Counted from the first letter of the stretch, positions 1 to 9,201 are shown. The stretch: 64,000 nt of DNA from an uncultured Lachnospiraceae bacterium (GCA_947625015.1 CANQMR010000009.1:1-64000), one strand, 5' to 3'. The notes: generated by a model not told the origin, from the sequence alone. Program-made: numbers and translations.

Positions 1-112
1 TGTTTTTGCACTTATATTTTAACACAAGTTGGTATCCTCTTCTCTATTTTATTTTCCTACAAAAACTTTACGCTAGCCTGTGAAATATTTCCGGTTATTC
101 CGGGCATAGACC

Positions 113-152
113 AAAAAATGGTTCCGGAATATGGATTCCGAAACCATTTTTG
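113..152 (-). terminator. Rho-independent terminator after the small secreted protein
   Basis: On the minus strand a long stem (AAAAATGGTTTCGGAAT pairing with ATTCCGGAACCATTTTT) around a CCAT loop is followed by T residues. It lies about 45 bases past the stop codon of the minus-strand gene upstream, as expected for its terminator. Confidence 0.8.
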
Positions 153-197
153 AAAAGGTTAAGTTGCTTCAGAGAACTATTCTCCGTCCAATGTCAA

Positions 198-638
198 TTA
201 CCTTGCATAATTTCCCTTAGCGGTAATCTTGCTCCCTGACCGGTTCTGCACAATCACGCAGTACACGTTCTTCTTTTTAATCACAAAGACATGGGAAAGA
301 TCCGTTCCGTCTACATAGCGGATATTGCCGTCAAAATCCATAATGCCCGCATATCCGTACCCGGACAGACGGAAGCCGATGGCAACCTCTGTACCCACAT
401 CCTTGCTGAAGTAAGAGGTGGCTTTTAAACAGTTTTTCCGGATGGACCAGTCAATGGAATATGCTTTAGACATGGTGCTGAATGTATTTCCCACCATCTC
501 CTCCAGTACGCCGGCAAACTCCGGGTCGGTAATGTGGGCCGTATGCTCCTCTAACTCCTGGGCAGACGCCGTCACGCCGGGGACAGCCATACCTAACAGC
601 ATCACGCATAAACCTAAAAACAATAAACCTTTTTTCAT
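198..638 (-). CDS. Small secreted protein of unknown function
   Basis: About 146 residues. The N-terminus has a clear signal peptide (MKKG, a leucine-rich core, then a VTASA-QE cleavage-like site near residue 26). The mature part of about 120 residues includes a VAIGFRLSGYGYAG stretch and a basic C-terminus; I recognise no domain. The ATG at 638 is preferred over the GTG codon one triplet upstream because AGGAGG lies 8 bases before it. It follows the BlaR1-like gene on the same strand with a gap of about 100 bases, so it could be a target of or partner to that regulatory pair. This is inferred from position only. Confidence 0.7.
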   Translation of the reverse strand: MKKGLLFLGLCVMLLGMAVPGVTASAQELEEHTAHITDPEFAGVLEEMVGNTFSTMSKAYSIDWSIRKNCLKATSYFSKDVGTEVAIGFRLSGYGYAGIMDFDGNIRYVDGTDLSHVFVIKKKNVYCVIVQNRSGSKITAKGNYAR

Positions 639-739
639 CACATCTTCCTCCTAGGTACTAGATTTATAGTTAATAGTTACCATAAACTGCCCTGTTTTGC
701 AAGTCTTTCACCGGCTATGTTCACATTATATTTACATCA

Positions 740-2119
740 CTATTCCTGAGTTAACGCCATTATTTCAATCTTCATTGGGGTTCCGCCCCTGTACTCCACA
801 AAAATCTTCCGCAAGCTGCCGCTTTCCGCAGCGAGCCAGTCGGCACAGCTCTTATTGCTGTCCACTACCAATAACTGTCCCTTATCATCAACACAGCCGA
901 AGAAATATTCGCCGCCCTTACACTGGGTATATAACCATATCCGGTTTGCATCCCCATCCGAGATATCGAAAAGCCAGACTTCATTCGGCCGGATTACAAA
1001 ATCGAAACTTTCCTCCCGGTCTAATATCCGTTCTTCACAATATATAATACGCCGGTCGCCAAACAGCCTGTCCGAATCCGCTTCCGCCGAATATACATCC
1101 AGCGCTTCTTGATTATAATCCGCCATTTCAAGAATCCATTTCTGGTTTACTTTATGAAACAGCTCCATAGAGCCGAGGATTGCCATAACCGGAATTGCCG
1201 CTGTCAGCAGATACCCCGATACAGGCATACGCATCTCCTGCGCAGTCACTTTATGTACGGCGTCCACCCGGAAAGACACGATATTCTGGTTCTCCACCAG
1301 ACCGCACATATCCTCGATATATGAATTGCTCTGGCTTTGCACCTTCAGCCTCAACAGACAGTCGTAATATTCCTGTCTGGTAAATTCACCCGCTCCATAC
1401 TTGCAGACGGCAAAGTCGCAATCCACCTCCGACCAGCTCTCTATTTTCTCCCGCAGGCGCTTTATCGCAGGGTTAAAACCATGAAGTATATTGATGACCG
1501 CAACAATCTCCTTAGTAATCAAATCCCTGTGCTTTAAATGTACCAGCTCATGGAGCAAAGCCATATTAAAATCCTTGTCCTCGGTTATATAGTCCGGCAT
1601 GATAATCTGATAGCCCTTATAGTACAGGATTCCGGGTGAATCCATACGACTGTTCGTACTTAAATATACCTTTTGACGAATCTTAAGCCGCTTACGCCAC
1701 TTTTCCAGCAGGGCAAGCCGCTCCTTATCTTTTATAGGCACATTGTCGAGACAGGTATAATGCTTTTTGCGGTAATTCCAGTATTTTGCAAGCAGTATGC
1801 CAACCAGCGTAATCCCGCATATCGGCACCAATACCACAAGCATGACGACCATAGCCACCGATAGCGGAACAAAATCATACCCGCCTGCACTGGTGTCCAA
1901 AAAGCTGAATATAACAAAAGGGAAAATCGGCATCAAATAACAGGCCACTACCATCCGCAGAAAATGCATGGAAATCCTAATATGAAATTTGGCCGTCTCC
2001 TTTTCCAGAAACAGCCAAATGAGATAACTAAGTGTCCCCGCAATGGACGCTGCCAGTATACCTAATAACACATATGAAATTTTGCAGAATATAATATTAT
2101 GAACTATTTTATAAATCAT
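740..2119 (-). CDS. BlaR1/MecR1-like M56 family membrane metallopeptidase
   Basis: 459 residues. Three or four hydrophobic segments (about 12-36, 48-74, 83-112) precede a cytoplasmic zinc-peptidase domain with HELVHLKHRD at residues 190-199, the HExxH signature of M56 sensors. A further membrane segment at about 306-325 leads to a C-terminal region of about 135 residues. In true BlaR1 this external part is a penicillin-binding domain of about 250 residues with an SxxK serine; here it is much shorter and no such motif is visible, so the ligand is probably not a beta-lactam. The start overlaps the end of the BlaI-like gene by 11 bases, indicating translational coupling. In the family, peptidase activation leads to loss of the BlaI repressor. 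Confidence 0.85.
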   Translation of the reverse strand: MIYKIVHNIIFCKISYVLLGILAASIAGTLSYLIWLFLEKETAKFHIRISMHFLRMVVACYLMPIFPFVIFSFLDTSAGGYDFVPLSVAMVVMLVVLVPICGITLVGILLAKYWNYRKKHYTCLDNVPIKDKERLALLEKWRKRLKIRQKVYLSTNSRMDSPGILYYKGYQIIMPDYITEDKDFNMALLHELVHLKHRDLITKEIVAVINILHGFNPAIKRLREKIESWSEVDCDFAVCKYGAGEFTRQEYYDCLLRLKVQSQSNSYIEDMCGLVENQNIVSFRVDAVHKVTAQEMRMPVSGYLLTAAIPVMAILGSMELFHKVNQKWILEMADYNQEALDVYSAEADSDRLFGDRRIIYCEERILDREESFDFVIRPNEVWLFDISDGDANRIWLYTQCKGGEYFFGCVDDKGQLLVVDSNKSCADWLAAESGSLRKIFVEYRGGTPMKIEIMALTQE

Positions 2120-2486
2120 TAACCTTGTCTTGTAAATCCTTTATCTCATCCTGTGTTAAATCGCCGTTATCAAACATCTCTGTCACAAATTCCCCAATGT
2201 CATTGTGATTCCAAAAGCTGATATGATGCTTGTATAACTTCTGGCGGTAAGCGCTTTCCGGGATCAGCACCTTATATGTATAAATTTTGCCGTCCCGCTG
2301 CATCTTAAGGTAATTCTTCCGCACCAGCTTCGCCAGGAAGGTAGACACCGTCTGGGGCCGCCAGTCCTTGCCGTAAAATCCGTTCACCCGGTCAACCACA
2401 TCCGACAATACCGGTTCCTTTTTGCAGTCCCAGATTGCCTTCATTACCAGTTCTTCACTCTCTGTTAGCTTTTCAATAATCATCAT
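2109..2486 (-). CDS. BlaI/MecI family transcriptional repressor
   Basis: 125 residues with the usual BlaI length and layout. The N-terminal winged helix (LTESEELVMKAIW, then WRPQTVSTFLAKLVRKNYL) is followed by a helical dimerisation tail of about 50 residues. BlaI-type repressors bind palindromic operators and are released by proteolysis triggered by the partner membrane peptidase, which is encoded immediately downstream with an 11-base overlap. Only 23 bases separate it from the flgJ-like stop codon upstream, so the regulator may be read from the flagellar transcript as well as from a promoter of its own. No beta-lactamase gene lies nearby. Confidence 0.9.
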   Translation of the reverse strand: MMIIEKLTESEELVMKAIWDCKKEPVLSDVVDRVNGFYGKDWRPQTVSTFLAKLVRKNYLKMQRDGKIYTYKVLIPESAYRQKLYKHHISFWNHNDIGEFVTEMFDNGDLTQDEIKDLQDKVNDL

Positions 2487-2509
2487 AAATAATCTGCCTC
2501 TTTCTTAAT

Positions 2510-2869
2510 CTAAAGTCCATAGTTACGCTTCATCTGCTCATAGAGCTGCTTTGCAAGACCGATTCCCTCCCCCTGATTAGCTGCCATCTTCGCATATTCC
2601 TGGGTACGCATATCCCCGAAATATTCCATATACTGGCTGGCGCTGCCGGAATCCTCGTCTTCTGCCTTCATAATCGTCTTCTCCATGCCCTTATAAATCT
2701 GTTCGATAAAATATGCCTCAAATTCCTTGCAGGCATTCATCAGCTCCGCCTCCGTAGCCTGTTCGCCCACCTTGCCTAAGGTGTTCTCCAACGCGTCTGC
2801 TGAAGCATTGCTGACATTTGCATAATAATCGCTGTAATAACTGCTTGGATCCACTCCTGTAATCGCCAT
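2510..2869 (-). CDS. flgJ: FlgJ-type rod-binding protein (no muramidase domain)
   Basis: 119 residues from the ATG at 2869. This start is preferred over the ATG 15 bases upstream because GGGAGG lies 5-6 bases before it. The C-terminal 75 residues carry the rod-binding signature: ACKEFEAYFIEQIYKGMEKT, then EYAKMAANQGEGIGLAKQLYEQM. In proteobacterial FlgJ this domain is fused to a peptidoglycan hydrolase; here it stands alone, as is common in Firmicutes. It probably helps assemble the flagellar rod through the wall. It follows flhP in the same orientation and is probably co-transcribed with it. Confidence 0.85.
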   Translation of the reverse strand: MAITGVDPSSYYSDYYANVSNASADALENTLGKVGEQATEAELMNACKEFEAYFIEQIYKGMEKTIMKAEDEDSGSASQYMEYFGDMRTQEYAKMAANQGEGIGLAKQLYEQMKRNYGL

Positions 2870-2933
2870 ACTTACCTCCCACATTTACATAGTAAATGTT
2901 TAACATATCGTATTCTATCTGTCAACATGAATA

Positions 2934-3779
2934 TTATCCTCTCAGGTTATTGGCCTGCTGTAACATCTCGTCTGATGCCTGAATGGCCTTCGAGTTCATC
3001 TCATAGGCCCGCTGGGCAACAATCATATTCACCATCTCATCCGCCACCTGCACATTGGACATCTCGATATAACCCTGATGCACCAGACTTCTGGTAATTC
3101 CTTCCGTTGTGGACTCCTCTAACGCATCTCCGGAAGCAACAGTTGCCTGATACAGATTGCCGCCCACGCTGCTAAGTCCTGCCGGATTGTTAAACTGTAC
3201 CAGACCGATTACCTGATTGTAATTCTGTCCATCCTGGATTCCCACCAGAGGCACCTGCTGTCCGTTCTGTCCCGTCTTGGTAAAAATATTTCCCTGTTTA
3301 TCCACGACCACATCCTCTGCGCGGACAGGCTCCGGCACTACAATCGGGTTGTTATTCTGGTCAAGCACCGGATATCCCTGGGAGCTGCAAAGCATCATTC
3401 CGCCCTCCACCGGCTGGAAGCCGAAGCTGCCGTCTCTGGTATAACAGATATTGCCATCTGTATCCCGGACCTTGAAAAATCCGGTTCCCTCAATCGCCAT
3501 ATATGTAGTATTATCCGTATCCTGCAAATTGCCCTGGGTAAACACCGTTGTAATGGAGGCCACCCTTGTGCCCAATCCCACCTGTGCGGGTACCGGCTTA
3601 TTTTCTCCTGCATTATTTGTAGATGTGGACTGTAATGTCTGATATAACAACGACTTAAATTCTACCGTATCTTTCTTGTACCCGGCGGTATTCACATTGG
3701 CCAGATTGTTGGCCACATTATCTAAATTTGTCTGCTGTGCTATCATTCCTGATGCAGCAGACCACAATGAACGCATCAT
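2934..3779 (-). CDS. flhP: Flagellar basal-body rod protein (FlgG/FlhP family)
   Basis: 281 residues. The N-terminal flagellar rod signature (SAASGMIAQQTNLDNVANNLANVNTAGYK) and the C-terminal FlgG-type helix (VNMIVAQRAYEMNSKAIQASDEMLQQANNL) are both intact, with a beta-rich middle (EGTGFFKVRDTDG, YTRDGSF). This is the classic structure of a distal-rod subunit exported through the flagellar apparatus. Either of two adjacent ATG codons could start it; AGGAGGG lies just upstream. Its place directly after flhO and mbl matches the Bacillus subtilis mbl-flhO-flhP order, which decides the name over FlgG of the main fla operon. Confidence 0.9.
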   Translation of the reverse strand: MMRSLWSAASGMIAQQTNLDNVANNLANVNTAGYKKDTVEFKSLLYQTLQSTSTNNAGENKPVPAQVGLGTRVASITTVFTQGNLQDTDNTTYMAIEGTGFFKVRDTDGNICYTRDGSFGFQPVEGGMMLCSSQGYPVLDQNNNPIVVPEPVRAEDVVVDKQGNIFTKTGQNGQQVPLVGIQDGQNYNQVIGLVQFNNPAGLSSVGGNLYQATVASGDALEESTTEGITRSLVHQGYIEMSNVQVADEMVNMIVAQRAYEMNSKAIQASDEMLQQANNLRG

Positions 3780-3796
3780 AATTTAACCCTCCTTTA

Positions 3797-4582
3797 TTAT
3801 ACCCTTCCAATCTCATTGACCGCCTTATCCAAGGTATTGTCAACGGTCTGTATCATTTTCTGTCCTGCCTCATAGGCTCTTGTGATGGTGATCATATCCA
3901 CCATTTCCTTAATCACATTGGTGTTGGACATCTCCAAATAGCCCTGATGCACCGTTGCCGTTCCCGCCTGTAATCCCGCTGCGTCTGTTGCGTCATACAT
4001 ATTCTCGCCGTATAAAAGCAACGCCTGCGGATTGGCAAATCCGGCAATGCCTAAGGTGGCTACCTGCTGTCCGTCCACTAACACATTTCCCCGTTCGTCA
4101 AACGCCACGTTCCGGGCCGTCTGCGCCCCCGGAATCTGAATCCTCTCACCATTGTTATCCAGTACAAAATCTCCGTCCCTGGTCACAAGATAACCATCCG
4201 TGGTAACAGTAAAGGAACCGTCCCTCGTATACTTGGTGCTGGTCACTCCCTGCTTGTTCGTTGTCTGAATGGTAAAGAATCCGTCTCCGCTTAATGCCAG
4301 ATCGTAGGTGTTCCCGGTCTCCCGCAAACTTCCCTGGGACATATCGTGATAGGTCTCCCCTATCTTCACGCCCAGATTCATATCACCGATGCGGTAATTT
4401 AAAGCGGAACGGGCATTGTTATTGTGGATACGGAGGGTAAGCTCATCATCAAAGGACTGTGAGGTTACGCCCTGTTTCTTGTATCCAATGGTGTCGGAAT
4501 TAGCCATGTTGTTCGCAATGACATCCAGACGTTTCTGCTCGTTCACCATACCGGTCCACGCTGTGTAAAGACCTCTTACCAT
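3797..4582 (-). CDS. flhO: Flagellar hook-basal body rod protein (FlgF/FlhO family)
   Basis: 261 residues, paralogous to the next gene. The N-terminal rod signature is RLDVIANNMANSDTIGYKK, the core includes GDGFFTIQTT and YTRDGSFTV, and the C-terminus carries VDMITITRAYEAGQKMIQTVDNTLDKAV. It is the shorter, FlgF-like proximal-rod type. It sits 20 bases downstream of mbl and 17 bases upstream of flhP. The pair implies that the organism builds flagella, although no flagellin or motor genes lie in the window. Confidence 0.9.
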   Translation of the reverse strand: MVRGLYTAWTGMVNEQKRLDVIANNMANSDTIGYKKQGVTSQSFDDELTLRIHNNNARSALNYRIGDMNLGVKIGETYHDMSQGSLRETGNTYDLALSGDGFFTIQTTNKQGVTSTKYTRDGSFTVTTDGYLVTRDGDFVLDNNGERIQIPGAQTARNVAFDERGNVLVDGQQVATLGIAGFANPQALLLYGENMYDATDAAGLQAGTATVHQGYLEMSNTNVIKEMVDMITITRAYEAGQKMIQTVDNTLDKAVNEIGRV

Positions 4583-4602
4583 ACTTCAACTCCCTTTCTT
4601 TC

Positions 4603-5601
4603 TTATTCCTGTTCCATAGCTCCACTTAAAAATTCTATATATTTACCGGTACCAATCGCCACACAGGTCATCGGATCCTCTGCGGTCATGGTAGTGATTC
4701 CGGTCTCTTCCTCAATTAATTCTTCCAGACCATGGAGCATAGCCCCACCGCCGGTAAGAACAATTCCCCGGTCTGCAATGTCAGCGGCAAGCTCCGGCGG
4801 CGTCTTTTCCAAAACGGAATGGACCGCCTCGATAATCTGCTCCGTAACCTCCTCTAAGGCTTCTACCGTCTCCTCGGAAGTCACTGTTACCGTCCTTGGA
4901 AGGCCGGTTACCAGATTCCGTCCCCTGATATCCAAAGTCAGATTCTCCGGACGGCGGTAGCAGGTGCCGATCTTTATCTTAATCTCCTCTGCGGTCCGCT
5001 CACCAATCAGCAGATTGTGCTTCTTACGCATATAGCGGACGATGGCCTCGTCAAAATCATCTCCCGCCGTCTTAATGGAAGTGCTGACAACCGTTCCGCC
5101 TAAGGAAATGACTGCAATATCCGCGGTACCGCCTCCGATGTCCACAATCATATTGCCGCAGGGACGGGCAATGTCGATTCCTGCGCCAATAGCCGCAGCC
5201 ACCGGCTCCTCAATAATGGACACATCTCTTGCGCCCGCCTGATAGGTTGCATCCTCGACGGCCTTTTTCTCCACCTCGGTCACTCCGCTCGGCACACATA
5301 CGGAAATCCTCGGCCTTCTTCCGAAAAAGCTCTTTCCCACTGCCTTCTGAATAAAATATTTGAGCATTTTTTCCGTAATCCGGTAATCGGAAATCACGCC
5401 CTGACGAAGGGGACGAACCGCAACAATGTTGCCCGGCGTCCTTCCAAGCATCAGCCTTGCCTCCTCGCCGATTGCCTTTATCCGGTTGGTATCCCGGTCA
5501 AAGGCGACAACGGAGGGTTCCTTCAGCACAACTCCCTTGCCCCTTACATACACCAGAATACTGGCTGTACCCAAATCAATTCCTATGTCTGAACTTGCCA
5601 T
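4603..5601 (-). CDS. mbl: MreB-like actin Mbl (rod-shape determinant)
   Basis: About 332 residues. The actin-fold motifs are present: phosphate 1 (DIGIDLGTASILVYV), connect 1 (IIEEPVAAAIGAG), phosphate 2 (MIVDIGGGTADIAVISLGG) and the adenosine loop (GIVLTGGGAMLHGLEEL). The protein polymerises under the membrane and directs side-wall synthesis. The ORF track begins 18 codons earlier, but the ATG at 5601 has AAAGGAG at the right distance and gives the usual MreB N-terminus. Linkage to flhO and flhP identifies it as Mbl rather than MreB of the mreBCD cluster. Confidence 0.93.
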   Translation of the reverse strand: MASSDIGIDLGTASILVYVRGKGVVLKEPSVVAFDRDTNRIKAIGEEARLMLGRTPGNIVAVRPLRQGVISDYRITEKMLKYFIQKAVGKSFFGRRPRISVCVPSGVTEVEKKAVEDATYQAGARDVSIIEEPVAAAIGAGIDIARPCGNMIVDIGGGTADIAVISLGGTVVSTSIKTAGDDFDEAIVRYMRKKHNLLIGERTAEEIKIKIGTCYRRPENLTLDIRGRNLVTGLPRTVTVTSEETVEALEEVTEQIIEAVHSVLEKTPPELAADIADRGIVLTGGGAMLHGLEELIEEETGITTMTAEDPMTCVAIGTGKYIEFLSGAMEQE

Positions 5602-5663
5602 GACAAACTCCTTTCCTATATCTATCGTCAAAAATAGAGTATTTCTTAATACCAACTGCCGGT

Positions 5664-8177
5664 TTATCCTTTTTTCTTATCTTTATTCTTGTTCTTTTTC
5701 AGGATAACCAAGCTGTAATCTGTACCATTTATTGTATCCAGATGAACCTCAACAATATTCATAATCTGGTCTAATTCCTTCAGGTAACTCTGCCATTTCG
5801 TCACTTTTTTATCTGCAATGAGCCGTTTGCGCACGCTCTGCATATTCCGGTACTGCTCCATCTGGTCTTTAATCACATCTCCGGCCTGCATCCCCACCAG
5901 ACTATAGCCAAACAGCTTGTCCATGGATTTGTTGGCAAAGACGATATCCCCGGTCCGGTTATTCTTGACAAAAACTGCGTCTCTTATATGGTCGTAGGCA
6001 GACAGAAATCCCTCATTCAGCATATTCACATTTAACTGGTTCCGGCCCTTCTGGATTACTGCGGCCACTAAAGTACACAGATAGTTGGCCAGCCGCACAT
6101 CCCGCTTGTCAAATTCCTGTCCCCGTTCCGTATGGCCGAAAACCATATAGCCCTCTAAATCCTGTACAAAAGGAAGTTTTATCAGCATAATGGCTTCCGC
6201 CTGGGAAATCCTGCCGGGACTCTTAAACAGGGGATCGTTCTGCCGGTCAATAACCTGAACCGGCTGCTGTTCAAACCGGCTGCATATTACCTCATACTCC
6301 GATTCGGTAAATATCATTTTATGGAAAAATTCTACCATATCCCCATTCTGATTCCATGCATAATAGTTTTCCACAGTATCTGTCTCTTTATTCTTCAAAT
6401 ACACGCCAATATTCGTAACGCCCAGATAGATACCGGCTTTCTGGCACATCTCGCCTAAGGCTGCGTCTCCTTCCTTCAGCATGGAAGCGCCTAAATCCTC
6501 CATGACATGGCGTTCCTGCTGCTTTTTGTGAATCCGCATCTCCGCTAATTTTCGGCGGTGCCGCTCTCTTTGTACCAGTTCCTCCGCATAGAAGCACTGG
6601 GCAATGCAGTTCGCCAACCTCCATTGCTGCTCTGCAACCGAGCCTAAAAGCTCCCTGCCGTTTTTTGCAAAGCTGGTTAAAGTCCAGTAGGCCGTTACAT
6701 TGGTCTCTAATGTAAGCGGCGCCAGCACCAGATGCACCTCCAGGGAACCGTCCTGAACGGTTGCGCTCTGGGGAATCTTCTGTTCCCGCGCCCGCTCTGA
6801 CAACTCCTGAAACTGCTCTTTAAAGGAGGGCCGCTCAAACAGGTCATAGAACTGCCCTAAATCCCCGGCCGGTCCTGCAGGCTGGGTTAACAGTTTTCCC
6901 GCCGTATCCAACACAACGCTGTAGTAATCCGCATTCCGGCTTAAGGTCTCCGCCATAAGCCGGAATTGGGCCAGCATTTCCGTATCATTTTCGTTAATTG
7001 TAACCAGCTCTAAGGAAGACTGCTGCTCTTTCTCCTCCTTCGGTCCCTCTAAGGCCTCAAGGGTAGCCGCCAGTTCCTTTTCCAAGTCCTTCTGCTCCGT
7101 TATGTCTGTCAACAGGAAGGAAATCTCCGCCTCTCCGTCGGAAACCCGGTTGACCGTAAATACATTCTCCACCCAGATCTGCTTGCCGTCGTCCCGAATC
7201 ATGCGGTAGGTCTGAACATAATCGGTAATGCCGTTAGCCACCGCCTGATAGATTCCGTCTATAACCACATCCCGGTCATCCGGATGAATATAATCCTCCG
7301 TCAGCTTGTATCCCTTGCGGAGAGCCTCTATATTCATACCCACCATTCCCGCATTGGGAGAGGCATATTTCAGGATACGCTTGCCTGCGTTATAGGATTT
7401 TACCAGCACCACGCTCTTCATCTTGTCAATGGCGGTTCTAAGGTAATTATTCTCATTGCTTCTTCTCAGTTCTTCCCGCAAATCGATAATCAAAATCTCA
7501 AAATCCGTCAGCCGGTTATTGTCGTCATATATATAATGCACCAGCAGGCGCACCGGTATCAGTTCCCGTTCCTCGGTAAACAGCCGGCACTCCAGCGTAT
7601 CTTCCTCCATATGCAGGTCAATCGCCCGCTTCATTGACGCATTAATGCTCTCCAAATCCTCCGGACACACCATCTCCGTAATATCCAAAAGCCGCTCATA
7701 AAACTGGGCTCTGGTATAGCCGTACTGGTTAATATTCTGGGACACATATTCCAGCTGGAAGCCCGACTCCCCTCTGGTCATATGCAGCGCCACAATCCCC
7801 GCATGGTTGATTATGCGTTCTAACGTAACGCTGCCGATATTCAAATCCGCCCGCCGCTCAAACAACAGGGTATAAATGGTCCGGTCCTCTATGGCCGCCT
7901 CATGGATCAAGCCGCTTACCAGATATTCCCTGTCGTCCGCCATCATCCGGATTCTGTGCCAGATCAGACTTTTGCGCCCATGCAATGTCTCCCAAAATTC
8001 ATTCTGATTTAACGCCTTTCCCGGCTCAATATGAATCTCTTTTACCTGCGTTCCGATTAATACCCCGGCTTCATAATTAATGTGAAGCACTTCTCCGCTG
8101 TCTGCATCAAATATGACCATGGGATATTCAATATGTTTTGCAAATTCTTTGTAGCTATCCATTTTCTGTGTATCCAT
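5664..8177 (-). CDS. Multi-PAS/GAF sensor protein without a recognisable output domain
   Basis: 837 residues with no signal peptide or membrane span, so probably cytoplasmic. I read at least three PAS-like units in the first 360 residues (the third with HPDDRD and ending TDITEQKDLEKEL), then two GAF-like regions (about 400-540 and 560-700), then a C-terminal PAS (VFVKNNRTGDIVFANKSMDKLFG) and a lysine-rich tail. I find no H-box, GGDEF, EAL, HD-GYP, helix-turn-helix or phosphatase motif. It lies between the DivIVA-like gene and mbl, so a role in shape or division control is possible but is inference only. Confidence 0.7.
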   Translation of the reverse strand: MDTQKMDSYKEFAKHIEYPMVIFDADSGEVLHINYEAGVLIGTQVKEIHIEPGKALNQNEFWETLHGRKSLIWHRIRMMADDREYLVSGLIHEAAIEDRTIYTLLFERRADLNIGSVTLERIINHAGIVALHMTRGESGFQLEYVSQNINQYGYTRAQFYERLLDITEMVCPEDLESINASMKRAIDLHMEEDTLECRLFTEERELIPVRLLVHYIYDDNNRLTDFEILIIDLREELRRSNENNYLRTAIDKMKSVVLVKSYNAGKRILKYASPNAGMVGMNIEALRKGYKLTEDYIHPDDRDVVIDGIYQAVANGITDYVQTYRMIRDDGKQIWVENVFTVNRVSDGEAEISFLLTDITEQKDLEKELAATLEALEGPKEEKEQQSSLELVTINENDTEMLAQFRLMAETLSRNADYYSVVLDTAGKLLTQPAGPAGDLGQFYDLFERPSFKEQFQELSERAREQKIPQSATVQDGSLEVHLVLAPLTLETNVTAYWTLTSFAKNGRELLGSVAEQQWRLANCIAQCFYAEELVQRERHRRKLAEMRIHKKQQERHVMEDLGASMLKEGDAALGEMCQKAGIYLGVTNIGVYLKNKETDTVENYYAWNQNGDMVEFFHKMIFTESEYEVICSRFEQQPVQVIDRQNDPLFKSPGRISQAEAIMLIKLPFVQDLEGYMVFGHTERGQEFDKRDVRLANYLCTLVAAVIQKGRNQLNVNMLNEGFLSAYDHIRDAVFVKNNRTGDIVFANKSMDKLFGYSLVGMQAGDVIKDQMEQYRNMQSVRKRLIADKKVTKWQSYLKELDQIMNIVEVHLDTINGTDYSLVILKKNKNKDKKKG

Positions 8178-8221
8178 AGGCGGCTCCTTTACCCTGATCT
8201 CCTCCGACGGAGGATTCCTGT

Positions 8222-9142
8222 CTACTGAAACTTAATCTGGGGAATCTCCTCCGCATCTTCATCCGGAAGCGCCGGTCTTTCCTTCGGCGCCTCGATTCCC
8301 TTAAAGGCTTTATCCGTAATGCTCTTGGTCTCGTTGCAGGCTCTCACCACGCCTTCCACCGACTCCATCAGGCTTGCCATATAATTGCTGACATTCTCGC
8401 ACTCCCGCTTCATGGAACCCCGTATAGAGGTTACCCGCTCCCTGGCCTCGGAAAGCATCTGTTCCTTTTCATTGACTGCGTCCTCAAGAAGCTTCTGACA
8501 CTCTGCGTTCCGCTGCGCTACAGCCTGCTTGTATTCCTCTTCCGCCCGGATGCGGAGAGCGTCTCTCTCCTCCTCCGCCCGGCGGAGCATATTGCTGCTC
8601 TGTGTCTCGGAATCCTCCAACAGATTCCGGCTCTTCTTCTCCGCCTCTGTCACCATGAAATTACTCTGGCTCTTGGCATTGTTAATCAGCTTATCGCTGT
8701 CTTCCTTTGCGCTGATTAACATCTTCTTGCTCTGCTCCTCCGCCTCGGAAAGCATCTTCTTACTCTTTTCCTCTGCGTCCTTTAACATAATGTCGCAGCG
8801 CTCGTTCGTCTCTACCAATGTCTTTGAAATAATCTCTAATTTATCGGCATACCCCTTATTATTCTCCTCCTGCTCCGCTAATTTGCGGTTGGCCTTTTCT
8901 AATTCCTTCTGTAAAGATTCATTGTATTTCTGCATATTCTCAATGGCCTGATTATTCTCCGAGGTCATGCTGTCCTTTACTAACTGTAAGCTCTTAACCG
9001 TCTCGCTTAACTTGCTAATCGTATTTTTCAAATCCGCAATATCCTGCTGATGGCCTTTTCTCATCTCCTCAAGATACTGGTCCACCGCAGTCTTATCATA
9101 TCCACCAAAGGATACTGTTTTGAATTGTTCCTCTCTTGCCAT
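8222..9142 (-). CDS. DivIVA-domain coiled-coil protein
   Basis: 306 residues from the ATG at 9142, which has AAGGAG 8 bases upstream; the 16-codon extension in the ORF track lacks a ribosome site. The N-terminus (FKTVSFGGYDKTAVDQYLEEM) matches the short DivIVA/GpsB membrane-binding motif. A long coiled coil follows. Residues of about 125-215 are built from eight 11-residue units (for example EAEEQSKKMLI). The C-terminal 60 residues are non-repetitive. Proteins of this type gather at curved membrane and division sites; the neighbouring mbl gene supports an envelope role. Confidence 0.8.
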   Translation of the reverse strand: MAREEQFKTVSFGGYDKTAVDQYLEEMRKGHQQDIADLKNTISKLSETVKSLQLVKDSMTSENNQAIENMQKYNESLQKELEKANRKLAEQEENNKGYADKLEIISKTLVETNERCDIMLKDAEEKSKKMLSEAEEQSKKMLISAKEDSDKLINNAKSQSNFMVTEAEKKSRNLLEDSETQSSNMLRRAEEERDALRIRAEEEYKQAVAQRNAECQKLLEDAVNEKEQMLSEARERVTSIRGSMKRECENVSNYMASLMESVEGVVRACNETKSITDKAFKGIEAPKERPALPDEDAEEIPQIKFQ

Positions 9143-9201
9143 GATAACATCTCCTTCATCCATTTCCATCAATTTGCAACATAAGGACATTATTACTTAA
9201 T

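Noticed and set aside
8199-8215. Perfect palindrome TCCTCCGACGGAGGA between the DivIVA-like and PAS genes
   Set aside because: Short, without a T-run, and probably a chance pairing of Shine-Dalgarno-like sequence; not strong enough to call a terminator or operator.
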